A DNA stretch of 10,195 nt from SZUA-37 sp964472525 (GCA_964472525.1 CAYYLL010000062.1:1-10195), one strand, 5' to 3'; shown: positions 1 through 6,089, counted from the stretch's first letter. Numbers and translations: made by a program. Notes: generated by a model from the sequence alone, not told the origin.

Positions 1-29
1 GCAAAAGTGCCCGTCTAAAAAAAGAAATA

Positions 30-54
30 AAAAAACGGGAGCCGAAGCTCCCGT
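30..54 (-). terminator. Rho-independent terminator of the porin gene
   Basis: An 8-bp perfect stem (35-42 with 47-54) closes a CGAA loop on the plus strand, which reads TTCG on the minus strand, a stable tetraloop. On the minus strand the stem is followed directly by a run of T (35 down to 30). It lies about 30 nt beyond the porin stop codon, so it should end the porin transcript. Confidence 0.85.
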
Positions 55-86
55 TCTTAATACTACAAACTACTAATATTTTACCC

Positions 87-1076
87 TTAGAAGCTTACAC
101 GCAAACCAACACTTAGTGCTGTCAAGTCGTTACTTCCATTGCCGTCTGAATTACGGTAACCGACGTATGCGCGAGTCTTTTTGCTGAAGTTATGAACCAT
201 ACCAACTGCAAGGTAATCAACATCACTAGCGGTACCGTCTGCAGCTGTTTGACCTATTTGAGCTACAAATACATTTTTGCCCATTTTCATTTGGTAACCA
301 ACGAACATGATATTAGTGTTTGCTGTATCGTTTACTGTTTCATATTGAACTGAAATTTTGTGAGCGCCCATTTTAACTTGACCACCAACTTTAGTTACGT
401 CATTTTTAGTATTGCTATCGTCAGAGTTTGCTGATGCAAATACTTCGTAGCTTCTCCCACTGTATTTGACAGCCCAAGACACATCACCATTGTTACCTGG
501 GCTTGCAGTTGTACCAGCACCTTCGTCAAGGCCAAGAGTTACCCATACAGAAACTGCGCCAAATTTGTTTTTATACGAAGCAGCCGTATTCCAGAAACTG
601 TTTTGACCGAATGCGCCACCTCTCATGCCGCCAGATTTACGAGCTTCCATGTAAGTTGTAACGAAAGGATCGTATTTTACACCACCCGTGTATTTATAAG
701 CTGCTTTGATACGACCAGCTTTGATTTCACCGAAGCCACCTTTTAAGCCAACCCAACTTTCACGAGCGCCATCTGCGATATTGCCGTAAGCATTATCTAC
801 TTGCCATTCGAATTTACCGATACCCTTCATGCCACCACCAAGATCTTCAGAAATCTTGAAACCAAGACGGCCACGTTTGTTATCCGATACTTTTAAAGCA
901 GTTTGACCAGACGCTGTGCCAGTACGGCTGCCGCCAGTGTTATTTTCGTTGTAGCCAGAGTTGTCAACGCTTGCAATTTCAACTTGTAAAGCACCATATA
1001 CTTTAACACCGGCTTGAGCAGCCATTGGCACTGAAAAAGCAGCCGCAACAGCAAGTGCAATAATTTTATTGTTCAT
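87..1076 (-). CDS. Outer-membrane general porin (gram-negative porin family)
   Basis: The 329-residue product has a clear Sec signal peptide: a short basic start (MNNK), a hydrophobic Ala/Val core and a cleavage site after AQA (residues 20-22). The mature protein starts GVKVYGALQ, the typical first beta strand of proteobacterial porins. The rest is Gly/Tyr/Asn-rich with alternating hydrophobic residues and motifs such as GRLGFKISEDLGGG and RESWVGLKGGFGEIKAGR. It ends in LRVSF, whose terminal Phe is the outer-membrane assembly signal. Length and pattern fit a trimeric 16-strand diffusion porin, which would pass small hydrophilic solutes. The start is supported by AGGAGT at 1082-1087, a few bases upstream. 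It is monocistronic, with its own promoter and a strong terminator. Solute specificity cannot be read from the sequence. Confidence 0.93.
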   Translation of the reverse strand: MNNKIIALAVAAAFSVPMAAQAGVKVYGALQVEIASVDNSGYNENNTGGSRTGTASGQTALKVSDNKRGRLGFKISEDLGGGMKGIGKFEWQVDNAYGNIADGARESWVGLKGGFGEIKAGRIKAAYKYTGGVKYDPFVTTYMEARKSGGMRGGAFGQNSFWNTAASYKNKFGAVSVWVTLGLDEGAGTTASPGNNGDVSWAVKYSGRSYEVFASANSDDSNTKNDVTKVGGQVKMGAHKISVQYETVNDTANTNIMFVGYQMKMGKNVFVAQIGQTAADGTASDVDYLAVGMVHNFSKKTRAYVGYRNSDGNGSNDLTALSVGLRVSF

Positions 1077-1105
1077 AATGAACTCCTAAAAAGAGATTTA
1101 TTTAA

Positions 1106-1134
1106 TTTATAGTTTTCTGAGTTAGGTTAGGTAA
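1106..1134 (-). promoter_or_regulatory. Probable sigma70 promoter of the porin gene
   Basis: Reading the minus strand, a -35-like TTACCT (1134 to 1129) and a -10 TATAAA (1111 to 1106) are separated by 17 nt. This predicts a start near 1099 and a leader of about 23 nt containing the AGGAGT ribosome site. Prediction by eye only. Confidence 0.5.
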
Positions 1135-1140
1135 ACTCAG
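1117..1140. promoter_or_regulatory. Palindromic operator candidate over the porin promoter
   Basis: CTGAGTT (1117-1123) and AACTCAG (1134-1140) are perfect 7-bp inverted arms around a 10-nt spacer that itself repeats GGTTAGGT-like sequence. The palindrome covers the predicted -35 element and part of the promoter spacer, a position typical of a repressor or activator site. No known regulator consensus is recognised. Confidence 0.35.
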
Positions 1141-1490
1141 GTGACTTTATAAACAACTTGTACCGTGTACGCAACATTTATTTCAGCTTATTCGCAAATA
1201 GACCCTTTTTGTTGCGAATTAGATACAAAAAGCCTCTAAGCCATTGAATATCAAGACCAACATTAATAGATTAGCAAATTCGAAATCAATGATTTAGCTT
1301 TTGTTTTGCCACTTTAGGCTCAACTTTGTTGAATTTTTGCAACACAGTTCATGTTTTAAAAAGACCTGATCTTTGTAAATGGCTCGACTCACATCTTGGC
1401 TACCATTAATATTGTACATACACTGTAATTAACCTGAACTCGGGATAAGGAAACCTACATTGGTAAACTGTCAATCCCCTCTTTTTATTT
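1141..1490. other. AT-rich intergenic stretch without a recognisable gene
   Basis: No credible reading frame, tRNA or strong terminator is seen here. The only structure noticed is an AT-rich 8-bp inverted repeat, CTTTTTGT (1205-1212) with ACAAAAAG (1225-1232). The stretch lies upstream of the porin promoter, so it could hold distal regulator sites, but none is identifiable. Confidence 0.5.
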
Positions 1491-1495
1491 ATGAA

Positions 1496-1553
1496 GCCTG
1501 GATGTAGTGCAGCGAAATCCGGGAGTATTAATGCATTATTTCCCGGTGCAGGC
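1496..1553. repeat. REP-like palindromic element with alternative hairpins
   Basis: The core reads GCCTGGATGTAGTGCAGCGA and continues AATCCGGG. This type of sequence is remembered as a dispersed extragenic palindrome in many proteobacteria. CCTGGAT (1497-1503) pairs with ATCCGGG (1517-1523, one wobble). CCGGGA (1519-1524) can instead pair with TCCCGG (1541-1546), and GCCTG (1496-1500) can pair with CAGGC (1549-1553). The first two hairpins share bases 1519-1523, so they exclude each other. Only one copy is present in the window, so its repeat nature is inferred. Confidence 0.5.
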
Positions 1554-1594
1554 ATTAAATTAAAATATTAGTGAACGAGGATATTAATACGAAA

Positions 1595-2339
1595 CTATTC
1601 TTTAAATTTGTTTAACTTATTCATAAAAAATTTTACATTCCATAACGTTAAGCTCTTTTGTTCAATGTTGTTTAAAAACCGTTTTACATCAAGTGCCGCC
1701 GCTTCCCATTTTATTGTGGCAATTTTATCAGCCAGTATATTGATTAACCAATTTCTATCCACTTGAATATTTTTACCTTTCCATCGGCCATACTGCTGAA
1801 TAGCATTGCTTAAAAGCAGCCAGTTTGGTTGTACGTTTTGAGTGACATACCAACTAAAATCATACCAGTCACGCCCTTTAAGATACGGACGACACACTTC
1901 AAAATCCACCGGAAAACCAAGATAACTAAAATCAAAGCTAGAACCTGCGGGTGGATTTGTATCAATCTCTAATTTTATTTTTAGCTTCTGATTATTGTTA
2001 TTCCCGATAAAGCTTAAATTAAGTTGATTTGCAATTGAATTGTCTTTAATTAGTGCTGATTGAATGCTTCTATCCATTCTGGCTTTATCTAAAGCTTTAG
2101 GGGCAATCCCAAATTCATGGCATACCTTGTATTAACTTGTTTAAATACGGTTGCCATTTAAAGTGAGGGGCAGGTTTAAGCAAAATAAAATCAATATCTT
2201 CTGAAAAACGTGTCAGACCATGCAATACCCGTAAACTTGTACCACCTTGAAATGCTGCCACTTCAAAAAAGTCTGCTTGCCATAAAGCAAACAAAATAAT
2301 TTCCTGTACAATTTCTTTAAGTGCATTTTCTTCTTCGAG
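1595..2339 (-). pseudogene. Broken AbiEii/AbiGii-type nucleotidyltransferase toxin gene
   Basis: The upstream part (2339 to 2115) encodes LKEIVQEIILFALWQADFF, then GGTSLRVLHGL and FSEDIDF. These are the GGxS/T and DxD motifs of the nucleotidyltransferase core of AbiEii toxins. The frame stops at TGA (2115-2117). A +1 shift around 2115-2123 continues without a stop through EFGIAPKALDKAR into DRSIQSALIK (frame 2077 to 1595), which carries KIKLEIDTNPP, LKGRDWYDFSWYV and a C-terminal LW-x-FF-like end. From memory of the family, about 20 residues (the L-FAGK-HA segment) normally lie between the DFEV-like strand and CRPYLKGRDW; here the two are joined directly near 1893. One frameshift plus one internal deletion argue for a dead gene. 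A reading error could explain the frameshift but not the deletion. The normal N-terminus is also missing. Confidence 0.8.
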
Positions 2340-2465
2340 CAGATACAGGTTAATTAAATTTTGATACGAGATACCCACTTCCTCTGACATATTTTTAAAA
2401 TAGTCGATAGTATCTTCGTCGAGGCGAATTGTGATTTGTTTTTTTATGCTATTGGCATAAGGATT
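2340..2465 (-). pseudogene. BrnA/CopG-like antitoxin remnant fused to the toxin remnant
   Basis: About 42 residues, from NPYANSIKKQ through ITIRLDEDTIDYFKNMSEEV to YQNLINLYL, match the ribbon-helix-helix type of antitoxin of the BrnA/CopG kind: a beta strand QITIRLDED followed by two helices. The usual C-terminal tail (starting RDC in remembered homologues) is absent. The frame runs straight into the AbiEii-type sequence at about 2339/2340, so a deletion has joined two genes in frame. The reading frame stays open upstream to 2573, but those first ~36 residues look unrelated, and the first seven are encoded inside the rpsI terminator, so no real start codon is evident. Any expression would need readthrough from rpsI. 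Confidence 0.7.
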
Positions 2466-2550
2466 TTTAGATGTGACTAACTTTTGTAGTTGTAAGACAC
2501 TGTGAACGATAAAAACCATTAAGTGCTCGTAAAATAAAAAAACGGCCACT

Positions 2551-2584
2551 AAAAAAAGCCCCGTTGAAAACAACGGGGCTTTTT
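2551..2584 (-). terminator. Strong Rho-independent terminator of rplM-rpsI
   Basis: A 14-bp perfect stem (2553-2566 with 2571-2584) with an AAAA/TTTT loop and a GC-rich middle is followed on the minus strand by seven Ts (2557 to 2551). It begins about 20 nt after the rpsI stop. The symmetrical A and T flanks could make it work in both directions. Confidence 0.92.
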
Positions 2585-2603
2585 AATAAACGATAAAATA
2601 ATA

Positions 2604-2993
2604 TTAACGTTTTGAGTATTGTGGGCGTTTACGTGCTTTATGTAAGCCAACTTTTTTACGTTCAACTTCACGCGAGTCGCGGGTAACGTAACCGGCTTTG
2701 CGCAGTGATGGACGTAATGTTTCGTCGTACTTCATTAATGCACGGGTAATGCCGTGGCGGATTGCACCAGACTGGCCGGTATTGCCACCACCTGTTACGG
2801 TTACATTAATGTCGAAGTTACTTAACATATCGGTTAATTCTAATGGCTGACGTACAATCATGCGCGATGTTTCACGACCAAAGAATTGTTCTAATGAGCG
2901 TTTATTAATTGTGATGTTGCCGCTGCCTTTAGTCAAGTAAACGCGAGCAGTTGAGCTTTTACGACGACCAGTGCTGTAATATTGTTCTGCCAT
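2604..2993 (-). CDS. rpsI: 30S ribosomal protein S9
   Basis: The 129-residue product matches bacterial S9 over its whole length (E. coli S9 has 130). Hallmarks are YYSTGRRKSSTARVYL near the start, GGGNTGQSGAIRHGITRAL in the middle and RKAGYVTRDSREVERKKVGL followed by HKARKRPQYSKR at the end. The conserved SKR tail reaches the decoding centre and contacts P-site tRNA. The protein belongs to the head of the small ribosomal subunit. It follows rplM after 13 nt, the standard L13-S9 operon, and is closed by the terminator at 2551-2584. The ribosome site is weak (GGAT about 8 nt upstream), which suggests translation coupled to rplM. Confidence 0.98.
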   Translation of the reverse strand: MAEQYYSTGRRKSSTARVYLTKGSGNITINKRSLEQFFGRETSRMIVRQPLELTDMLSNFDINVTVTGGGNTGQSGAIRHGITRALMKYDETLRPSLRKAGYVTRDSREVERKKVGLHKARKRPQYSKR

Positions 2994-3006
2994 TTTATAA
3001 ATCCGA

Positions 3007-3435
3007 TTAAATTTCTAATGGTTGAGGTTGTTGTGCTGTATGTGCATGTTCTGCACCTGCAAACACTTTTAATTTTGAAAACATTGCGCGACCTAACGGG
3101 TTTTTAGGCAACATGCCTTTTACCGCTTTTTCAATAATAAGCTCGGGGGCTTTTTCGCGTAATTTTTCTAATGTCATTGACTTAAGACCACCTGGGTAAC
3201 CAGTGTGGTGGTGGTACGTTTTGCCTTTTTCTTTATTACCAGTGACTGCAATTTTGTCTGCATTGATAATAACGATATAGTCGCCTGTGTCCACATGAGG
3301 TGTGTATTCGGGCTTGTGTTTACCGCGTAAACGACGCGCCACTTCGGTTGCAAGACGACCCAGAACCTTGTTCTCTGCGTCGATAACAAACCAGTCACGT
3401 TTGACTGTTTCAGGTTTTGCACTAAATGTTTTCAT
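3007..3435 (-). CDS. rplM: 50S ribosomal protein L13
   Basis: Starting at ATG 3435 the product is MKTFSAKPETVKRDWFVIDA and onward, 142 residues, the same length as E. coli L13. Family signatures are NKVLGRLATEVARRLRGKHK, DTGDYIVIINADKIAVTGNK, YHHHTGYPGG, and the C-terminal KGMLPKNPLGRAMFSKLKV followed by AGAEHAHTAQQPQPLEI. An in-frame ATG at 3474 would add 13 residues (MRFASQYFGYTSF) absent from the family, so the later start is preferred. L13 is an early-assembling protein of the large subunit. In E. coli the rplM-rpsI operon is repressed by L13 binding to its own leader; a similar control is possible here but not demonstrated. Confidence 0.98.
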   Translation of the reverse strand: MKTFSAKPETVKRDWFVIDAENKVLGRLATEVARRLRGKHKPEYTPHVDTGDYIVIINADKIAVTGNKEKGKTYHHHTGYPGGLKSMTLEKLREKAPELIIEKAVKGMLPKNPLGRAMFSKLKVFAGAEHAHTAQQPQPLEI

Positions 3436-3561
3436 AAAGCTTGTATATCCAAAATATTGCGATGCGAAGCGCATTGCTTCTAAAAAAGAGGCGAAATATT
3501 ACTTAAAATACGCTGTTTATACAAGCGATTTCGAGCCTAATTGGTAATTATTTATATCTTG
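3436..3561 (-). promoter_or_regulatory. Predicted 5' leader of the rplM-rpsI mRNA
   Basis: If transcription starts just after the TATAAT at 3573-3568, the rplM leader is about 125 nt, long enough for ribosomal-protein feedback control. A small hairpin (ATGCG 3474-3470, loop CTT, CGCAT 3466-3462) lies about 27 nt upstream of the start codon, and an overlapping GAAGC/GCTTC pairing is also possible. Known biology of L13 control in E. coli makes this region a candidate; the structure itself is only suggestive. Confidence 0.35.
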
Positions 3562-3567
3562 CAAGGG

Positions 3568-3600
3568 ATTATAGCCCTTTAAGTTGACTCTGTTTGTCAA
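3568..3600 (-). promoter_or_regulatory. Candidate promoter of rplM-rpsI with a long spacer
   Basis: On the minus strand a perfect TTGACA (3600 to 3595) precedes a perfect TATAAT (3573 to 3568), but the spacer is 21 nt, longer than the normal 16-18. The -10 is framed by AAGGG and CCCTT, and TTGAC/GTCAA forms a small inverted repeat at the -35. Two consensus boxes facing a ribosomal operon are suggestive, but the spacing is abnormal and the true -35 may differ. Confidence 0.4.
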
Positions 3601-3647
3601 TTTAGCCAAAGTAGGCTTTAAAAGCCCCGACTCGATAAAATACAGGC

Positions 3648-3682
3648 AAAAAAATAGCGCGGAGAAAGGGGGTTTCCGCGCT
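3648..3682 (-). terminator. Rho-independent terminator of the small RNA or hydrolase unit
   Basis: An 8-bp GC-rich stem (AGCGCGGA and TCCGCGCT, plus-strand positions 3656-3663 and 3675-3682) with an 11-nt C-rich loop is followed on the minus strand by A and seven Ts (3654 to 3648). The nearest upstream protein gene on this strand ends at 3822, about 140 nt away, an unusually long gap for a simple operon terminator. Confidence 0.85.
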
Positions 3683-3737
3683 TTAAAAATACCACCATTT
3701 AAGGAGGATGGAGGAGTCAAAAATCTGTAAATTCAAT
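3648..3737 (-). ncRNA. Predicted small RNA with anti-Shine-Dalgarno loops
   Basis: A promoter-like pair just upstream (3771-3744) and a strong terminator (3682-3648) bound a transcript of about 90 nt with no sensible reading frame. Reading the RNA 5'-3', a first hairpin pairs CCUCCAU (3714-3708) with AUGGUGG (3698-3692, one U-U mismatch). Its 9-nt loop is CCUCCUUAA (3707-3699), which contains CCUCCUUA, the 3' end of 16S rRNA that recognises ribosome-binding sites. A further ACUCCUCC starts at 3717. The terminator loop is also C-rich (AACCCCCUUUC). C-rich, SD-binding loops are known in Hfq-dependent RNAs such as sX13 of Xanthomonas and in the CcsR RNAs of Rhodobacter. The transcript could instead be the 3' end of the upstream hydrolase mRNA, or both. 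Expression is inferred. Confidence 0.5.
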
Positions 3738-3743
3738 ATCTAT

Positions 3744-3771
3744 ATATTAGCAAATTATAATATAATGTCAA
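3744..3771 (-). promoter_or_regulatory. Candidate promoter of the predicted small RNA
   Basis: On the minus strand a perfect TTGACA (3771 to 3766) is followed after 16 nt by TAATAT (3749 to 3744), a four-of-six match to the -10 consensus. The spacer is AT-only except for its last two bases and holds another TATAAT-like string. Predicted start near 3737. The region is very AT-rich, so chance matches are likely and the -35 is the stronger part. Confidence 0.45.
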
Positions 3772-3821
3772 GCAATATTAGTATTTTCTTATGTACGAAC
3801 AACTCAAACTAACTGCTTTAG

Positions 3822-4439
3822 CTAATCTTCCCAAATCTGAGCCATTATCTCACGTAATAGATTTAGTTTTCCGTGAAAAAAGTGACTTACATCATCTAAA
3901 TAGTAGAATTTTGGCACTATTGGCTGTTTATTAACCCAAGCCTCAACTGATTCGGGTGGGGTAATTTCATCTTGCTTGCCCTGAATAACGCACCAAGGGA
4001 TCTGTATACACCCCATCGGCTCGAACTGGAACAAGTCAACCGGAGGTGCAACCAGTAGTAAACGCTCAGCATTGATTTTAGTAAAGGCCTGATAAGCAAC
4101 AAAACTACCAAATGAAAAGCCTGCTAGCCATAGAGGTCGGTTGGGGAACTGCTTAACCGCCCACTGAGCCACCGCAATACAATCCTGCTGTTCACCTAAG
4201 CCATGCTCAAAATGCCCAACAGATTGCCCCACACCCCGAAAATTAAACCGTATGGCGAGCATCCCCAATTCCAGACACGATTTTGCCAGTGTATGCACGA
4301 CTTTGTTTTGCATTGTGCCCCCATACAAAGGGTGCGGGTGGCAAATAATGGCGACAGGTGCGCTGCCTGATAATGTTTCGGGAGCTTCTAGCAGTATTTC
4401 AAGTTGACCGGCGGGGCCATTGATGAATGAAACAGCCAT
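3822..4439 (-). CDS. Predicted alpha/beta-fold hydrolase (COG2945-like)
   Basis: The 205-residue protein has the family signature CHPHPLYGGTMQNKVV (residues 33-48), which forms the oxyanion region, then RFNFRGVGQSVG and the nucleophile elbow GFSFG with Ser109. Asp157 in QGKQDEITPPE and His186 in SHFFHGK complete a plausible Ser-Asp-His triad. It is a small cytoplasmic serine hydrolase with no signal peptide or lid domain, close to uncharacterised proteins often annotated as alpha/beta superfamily hydrolases or esterases. The natural substrate is unknown. It starts 3 nt after the ferredoxin gene stop, so the two are co-transcribed and probably translationally coupled. Its stop is followed by about 50 nt of AT-rich sequence before the small-RNA promoter candidate. 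Confidence 0.9.
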   Translation of the reverse strand: MAVSFINGPAGQLEILLEAPETLSGSAPVAIICHPHPLYGGTMQNKVVHTLAKSCLELGMLAIRFNFRGVGQSVGHFEHGLGEQQDCIAVAQWAVKQFPNRPLWLAGFSFGSFVAYQAFTKINAERLLLVAPPVDLFQFEPMGCIQIPWCVIQGKQDEITPPESVEAWVNKQPIVPKFYYLDDVSHFFHGKLNLLREIMAQIWED

Positions 4440-4442
4440 GCC

Positions 4443-4751
4443 TTATATTTTTAACCGTTCAACAACCTTGCCCTGCTGAAGATGCTGTTCGATAATTTCG
4501 TCAATGTCTTCGGTGTCTAGATAGGTGTACCAGATTTCTTCGGGGTAAACGACTAACACCGGGCCTTCATCACACCGCCCCAGACAACCGGCCATATTAA
4601 TACGTACTTTGCCTTCACCCGATAAACCCAGAGCCTTAAGCCGTTTTTTTGCATAGTCGCGTAGTGTTTGTGCGCCTAATTTTGCGCAACAACTTTCGCC
4701 TTCGTCGCGTTGATTAATACAAAAAAATAAATGTCGTTGATAGTAACTCAT
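4443..4751 (-). CDS. Thioredoxin-like [2Fe-2S] ferredoxin
   Basis: The 102-residue product begins MSYYQRHLFFCINQRDEGES and has Cys at 11, 21, 22, 56 and 60. The pattern C...C, then MAGCLGRCDEGPVLVVYPE, then WYTYLDTEDIDEIIEQHL is that of the thioredoxin-fold [2Fe-2S] ferredoxins (COG3411; the NuoE-like Aquifex ferredoxin type). Cys11, Cys22 (or 21), Cys56 and Cys60 are the likely cluster ligands. The protein is cytoplasmic and probably carries single electrons, but its partners are unknown. It heads the unit with the hydrolase and is transcribed away from the GlcF-like gene. A link between the two iron-sulfur proteins is possible from position only. Confidence 0.92.
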   Translation of the reverse strand: MSYYQRHLFFCINQRDEGESCCAKLGAQTLRDYAKKRLKALGLSGEGKVRINMAGCLGRCDEGPVLVVYPEEIWYTYLDTEDIDEIIEQHLQQGKVVERLKI

Positions 4752-4795
4752 ATCAAAAGTGTCTCTGCTAATTGCTTTATTGTTTTCAGGGCTTC

Positions 4796-4804
4796 ATTAT
4801 ATCA
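4796..4804 (-). promoter_or_regulatory. Extended -10 promoter for the ferredoxin-hydrolase unit
   Basis: The minus strand reads TGATATAAT (4804 to 4796), a perfect extended -10 element (TG, one base, TATAAT). No good -35 lies upstream, which extended -10 promoters tolerate. The predicted leader is about 38 nt. The site lies in the plus-strand stretch upstream of the preferred GlcF start, which supports that stretch being intergenic rather than coding. Confidence 0.5.
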
Positions 4805-4845
4805 CTCCTATTTATATAAACACGCTAAAAACATCGGGATTACTT

Positions 4846-6036
4846 TTGCAACTCAAACAATACATTAACCAGCTTGCCGACCAATGCGTTAAATGCGGTA
4901 TGTGCCTGCCGAGTTGCCCAACCTACCAACTTAACAACAATGAAAATGAATCACCACGTGGGCGAATTGCTTTAATGCAGGGAATAGTACAAGGTGATCT
5001 GCCCTTATCATCTAATGTTATTCAACACCTTGACCATTGTCTCGGGTGTTTGAGTTGTGAAAATATCTGCCCATCGACGGTACAGTACGAGACACTGATT
5101 GATGCTATTCGTGAATACACCGTTTTAAAAAAACCGCGTCCTTTTCAAGCAAACTTGATTTCACTTTTGATTAAACCAGTCGTGCAAAATAGTGTTTTCC
5201 CACTACTGCGTTTTTACCAGCTTAGTGGTATTCAAAAACTGCTGCGACTTTCCGGCTTGTTAAAAATAATAAGGTTAAACAAACTGGAACAACTGCTCCC
5301 TGAACTCAACCCGCAATTAAAATTAAAAGCGCATTATTCTGCTAAACAAAATTCATTGGGCAGCGTTGCATTGTTTACCGGTTGCATGGGTAAATTGTTT
5401 GAACAAAAAACCCTGCTCGCTAGTATTAAAGTTTTAACCCAACTGGGTTATGATGTTGATATCCCTCCGCAAGTTTGTTGTGGTGCATTACACCAACATA
5501 GTGGTTTTCGCTTGCAAGCCGATACATTAGCTAAAACCAATCAAAAATTTTTATTGAACGATTCTGATTCTTATCAAGCCATTTTATTTACCGCCAGTGG
5601 TTGTGGCACGCAATTAAAGTCTTCACTCAAGCAAGCTAATATAAAAGTAACGAGCATAATGGACTTTATTCAACAGCACACAAACAAGCACCCTGTTTTT
5701 TTTAATCCGGTTGAACAGAGTATTGCCATTCATCAACCTTGCAGCTTAAAAAACACACTTAAACAAGCCGATGCGGTTATCACATTGTTAAACAAAATAC
5801 CGATGTTAAAAATAACCGAACTGCAATCACAGTGTTGCGGAGCAGCGGGTAAAAACATGATCAGTCAGGCCGATTTGGCTGCCCGGATCCGCCAACCCCT
5901 GTTAACCCAAATAACAGATTCAATCGACACCGTTGTTAGCAGTAATATTGGCTGTGCATTACATATAGGTGCGGGGCTTCAACATAAAATACCGGTGGTT
6001 CATCCGATTGAATTAATCGCTAAAAGTTTACAGTAA
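4846..6036 (+). CDS. GlcF-like (Fe-S)-binding oxidoreductase subunit
   Basis: The product has two N-terminal 4Fe-4S motifs, CVKCGMCLPSC and CLGCLSCENIC, followed by two cysteine-rich CCG domains. The first has GCMGKLFE, QVCCGALHQHSG and TASGCG; the second has HQPCSLKN, QSQCCGAAG and SSNIGC. All key cysteines are present. This is the architecture and length (396 residues from TTG 4846) of GlcF, the iron-sulfur subunit of glycolate oxidase (407 in E. coli), and of related lactate or glycerol-3-phosphate dehydrogenase subunits. No glcD or glcE partner lies in the window, so the substrate is uncertain. The frame opens upstream to GTG 4759, but that extension has no family similarity and overlaps the divergent ferredoxin promoter. 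TTG 4846 is preceded by GGGA (4836-4839) at good spacing. The start remains the least certain part. Confidence 0.85.
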   Translation: MQLKQYINQLADQCVKCGMCLPSCPTYQLNNNENESPRGRIALMQGIVQGDLPLSSNVIQHLDHCLGCLSCENICPSTVQYETLIDAIREYTVLKKPRPFQANLISLLIKPVVQNSVFPLLRFYQLSGIQKLLRLSGLLKIIRLNKLEQLLPELNPQLKLKAHYSAKQNSLGSVALFTGCMGKLFEQKTLLASIKVLTQLGYDVDIPPQVCCGALHQHSGFRLQADTLAKTNQKFLLNDSDSYQAILFTASGCGTQLKSSLKQANIKVTSIMDFIQQHTNKHPVFFNPVEQSIAIHQPCSLKNTLKQADAVITLLNKIPMLKITELQSQCCGAAGKNMISQADLAARIRQPLLTQITDSIDTVVSSNIGCALHIGAGLQHKIPVVHPIELIAKSLQ

Positions 6037-6089
6037 AGCAAACAAATGATTGCTTGCGCCTATCCTGCCTGTTCAGCTATTATTTCCTT

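Noticed and set aside
1491..1571. Short plus-strand frame MKPGCSAAKSG and onward
   Set aside because: It is the translation of the REP-like palindrome; no ribosome site.
2466..2573. N-terminal extension with hydrophobic residues on the fused antitoxin frame, resembling a membrane segment
   Set aside because: It begins inside the rpsI terminator and has no antitoxin similarity. The hydrophobic look comes from AT-rich sequence.
3517..3720. 67-residue minus-strand frame starting TTG
   Set aside because: It runs through the predicted small RNA, its terminator and the rplM promoter, lacks a ribosome site and resembles no family.
3700..3806. Plus-strand AAGGAGG followed by ATG and a 33-codon frame
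   Set aside because: The ATG directly abuts the Shine-Dalgarno-like bases with no spacing, no other start lies at a usable distance, and the peptide is of low-complexity AT-rich composition.
4759..4845. 29-residue hydrophobic N-terminal extension of the GlcF-like protein from GTG 4759
   Set aside because: It is absent from the family, has no ribosome site, and contains the divergent ferredoxin promoter. Kept only as an alternative start.
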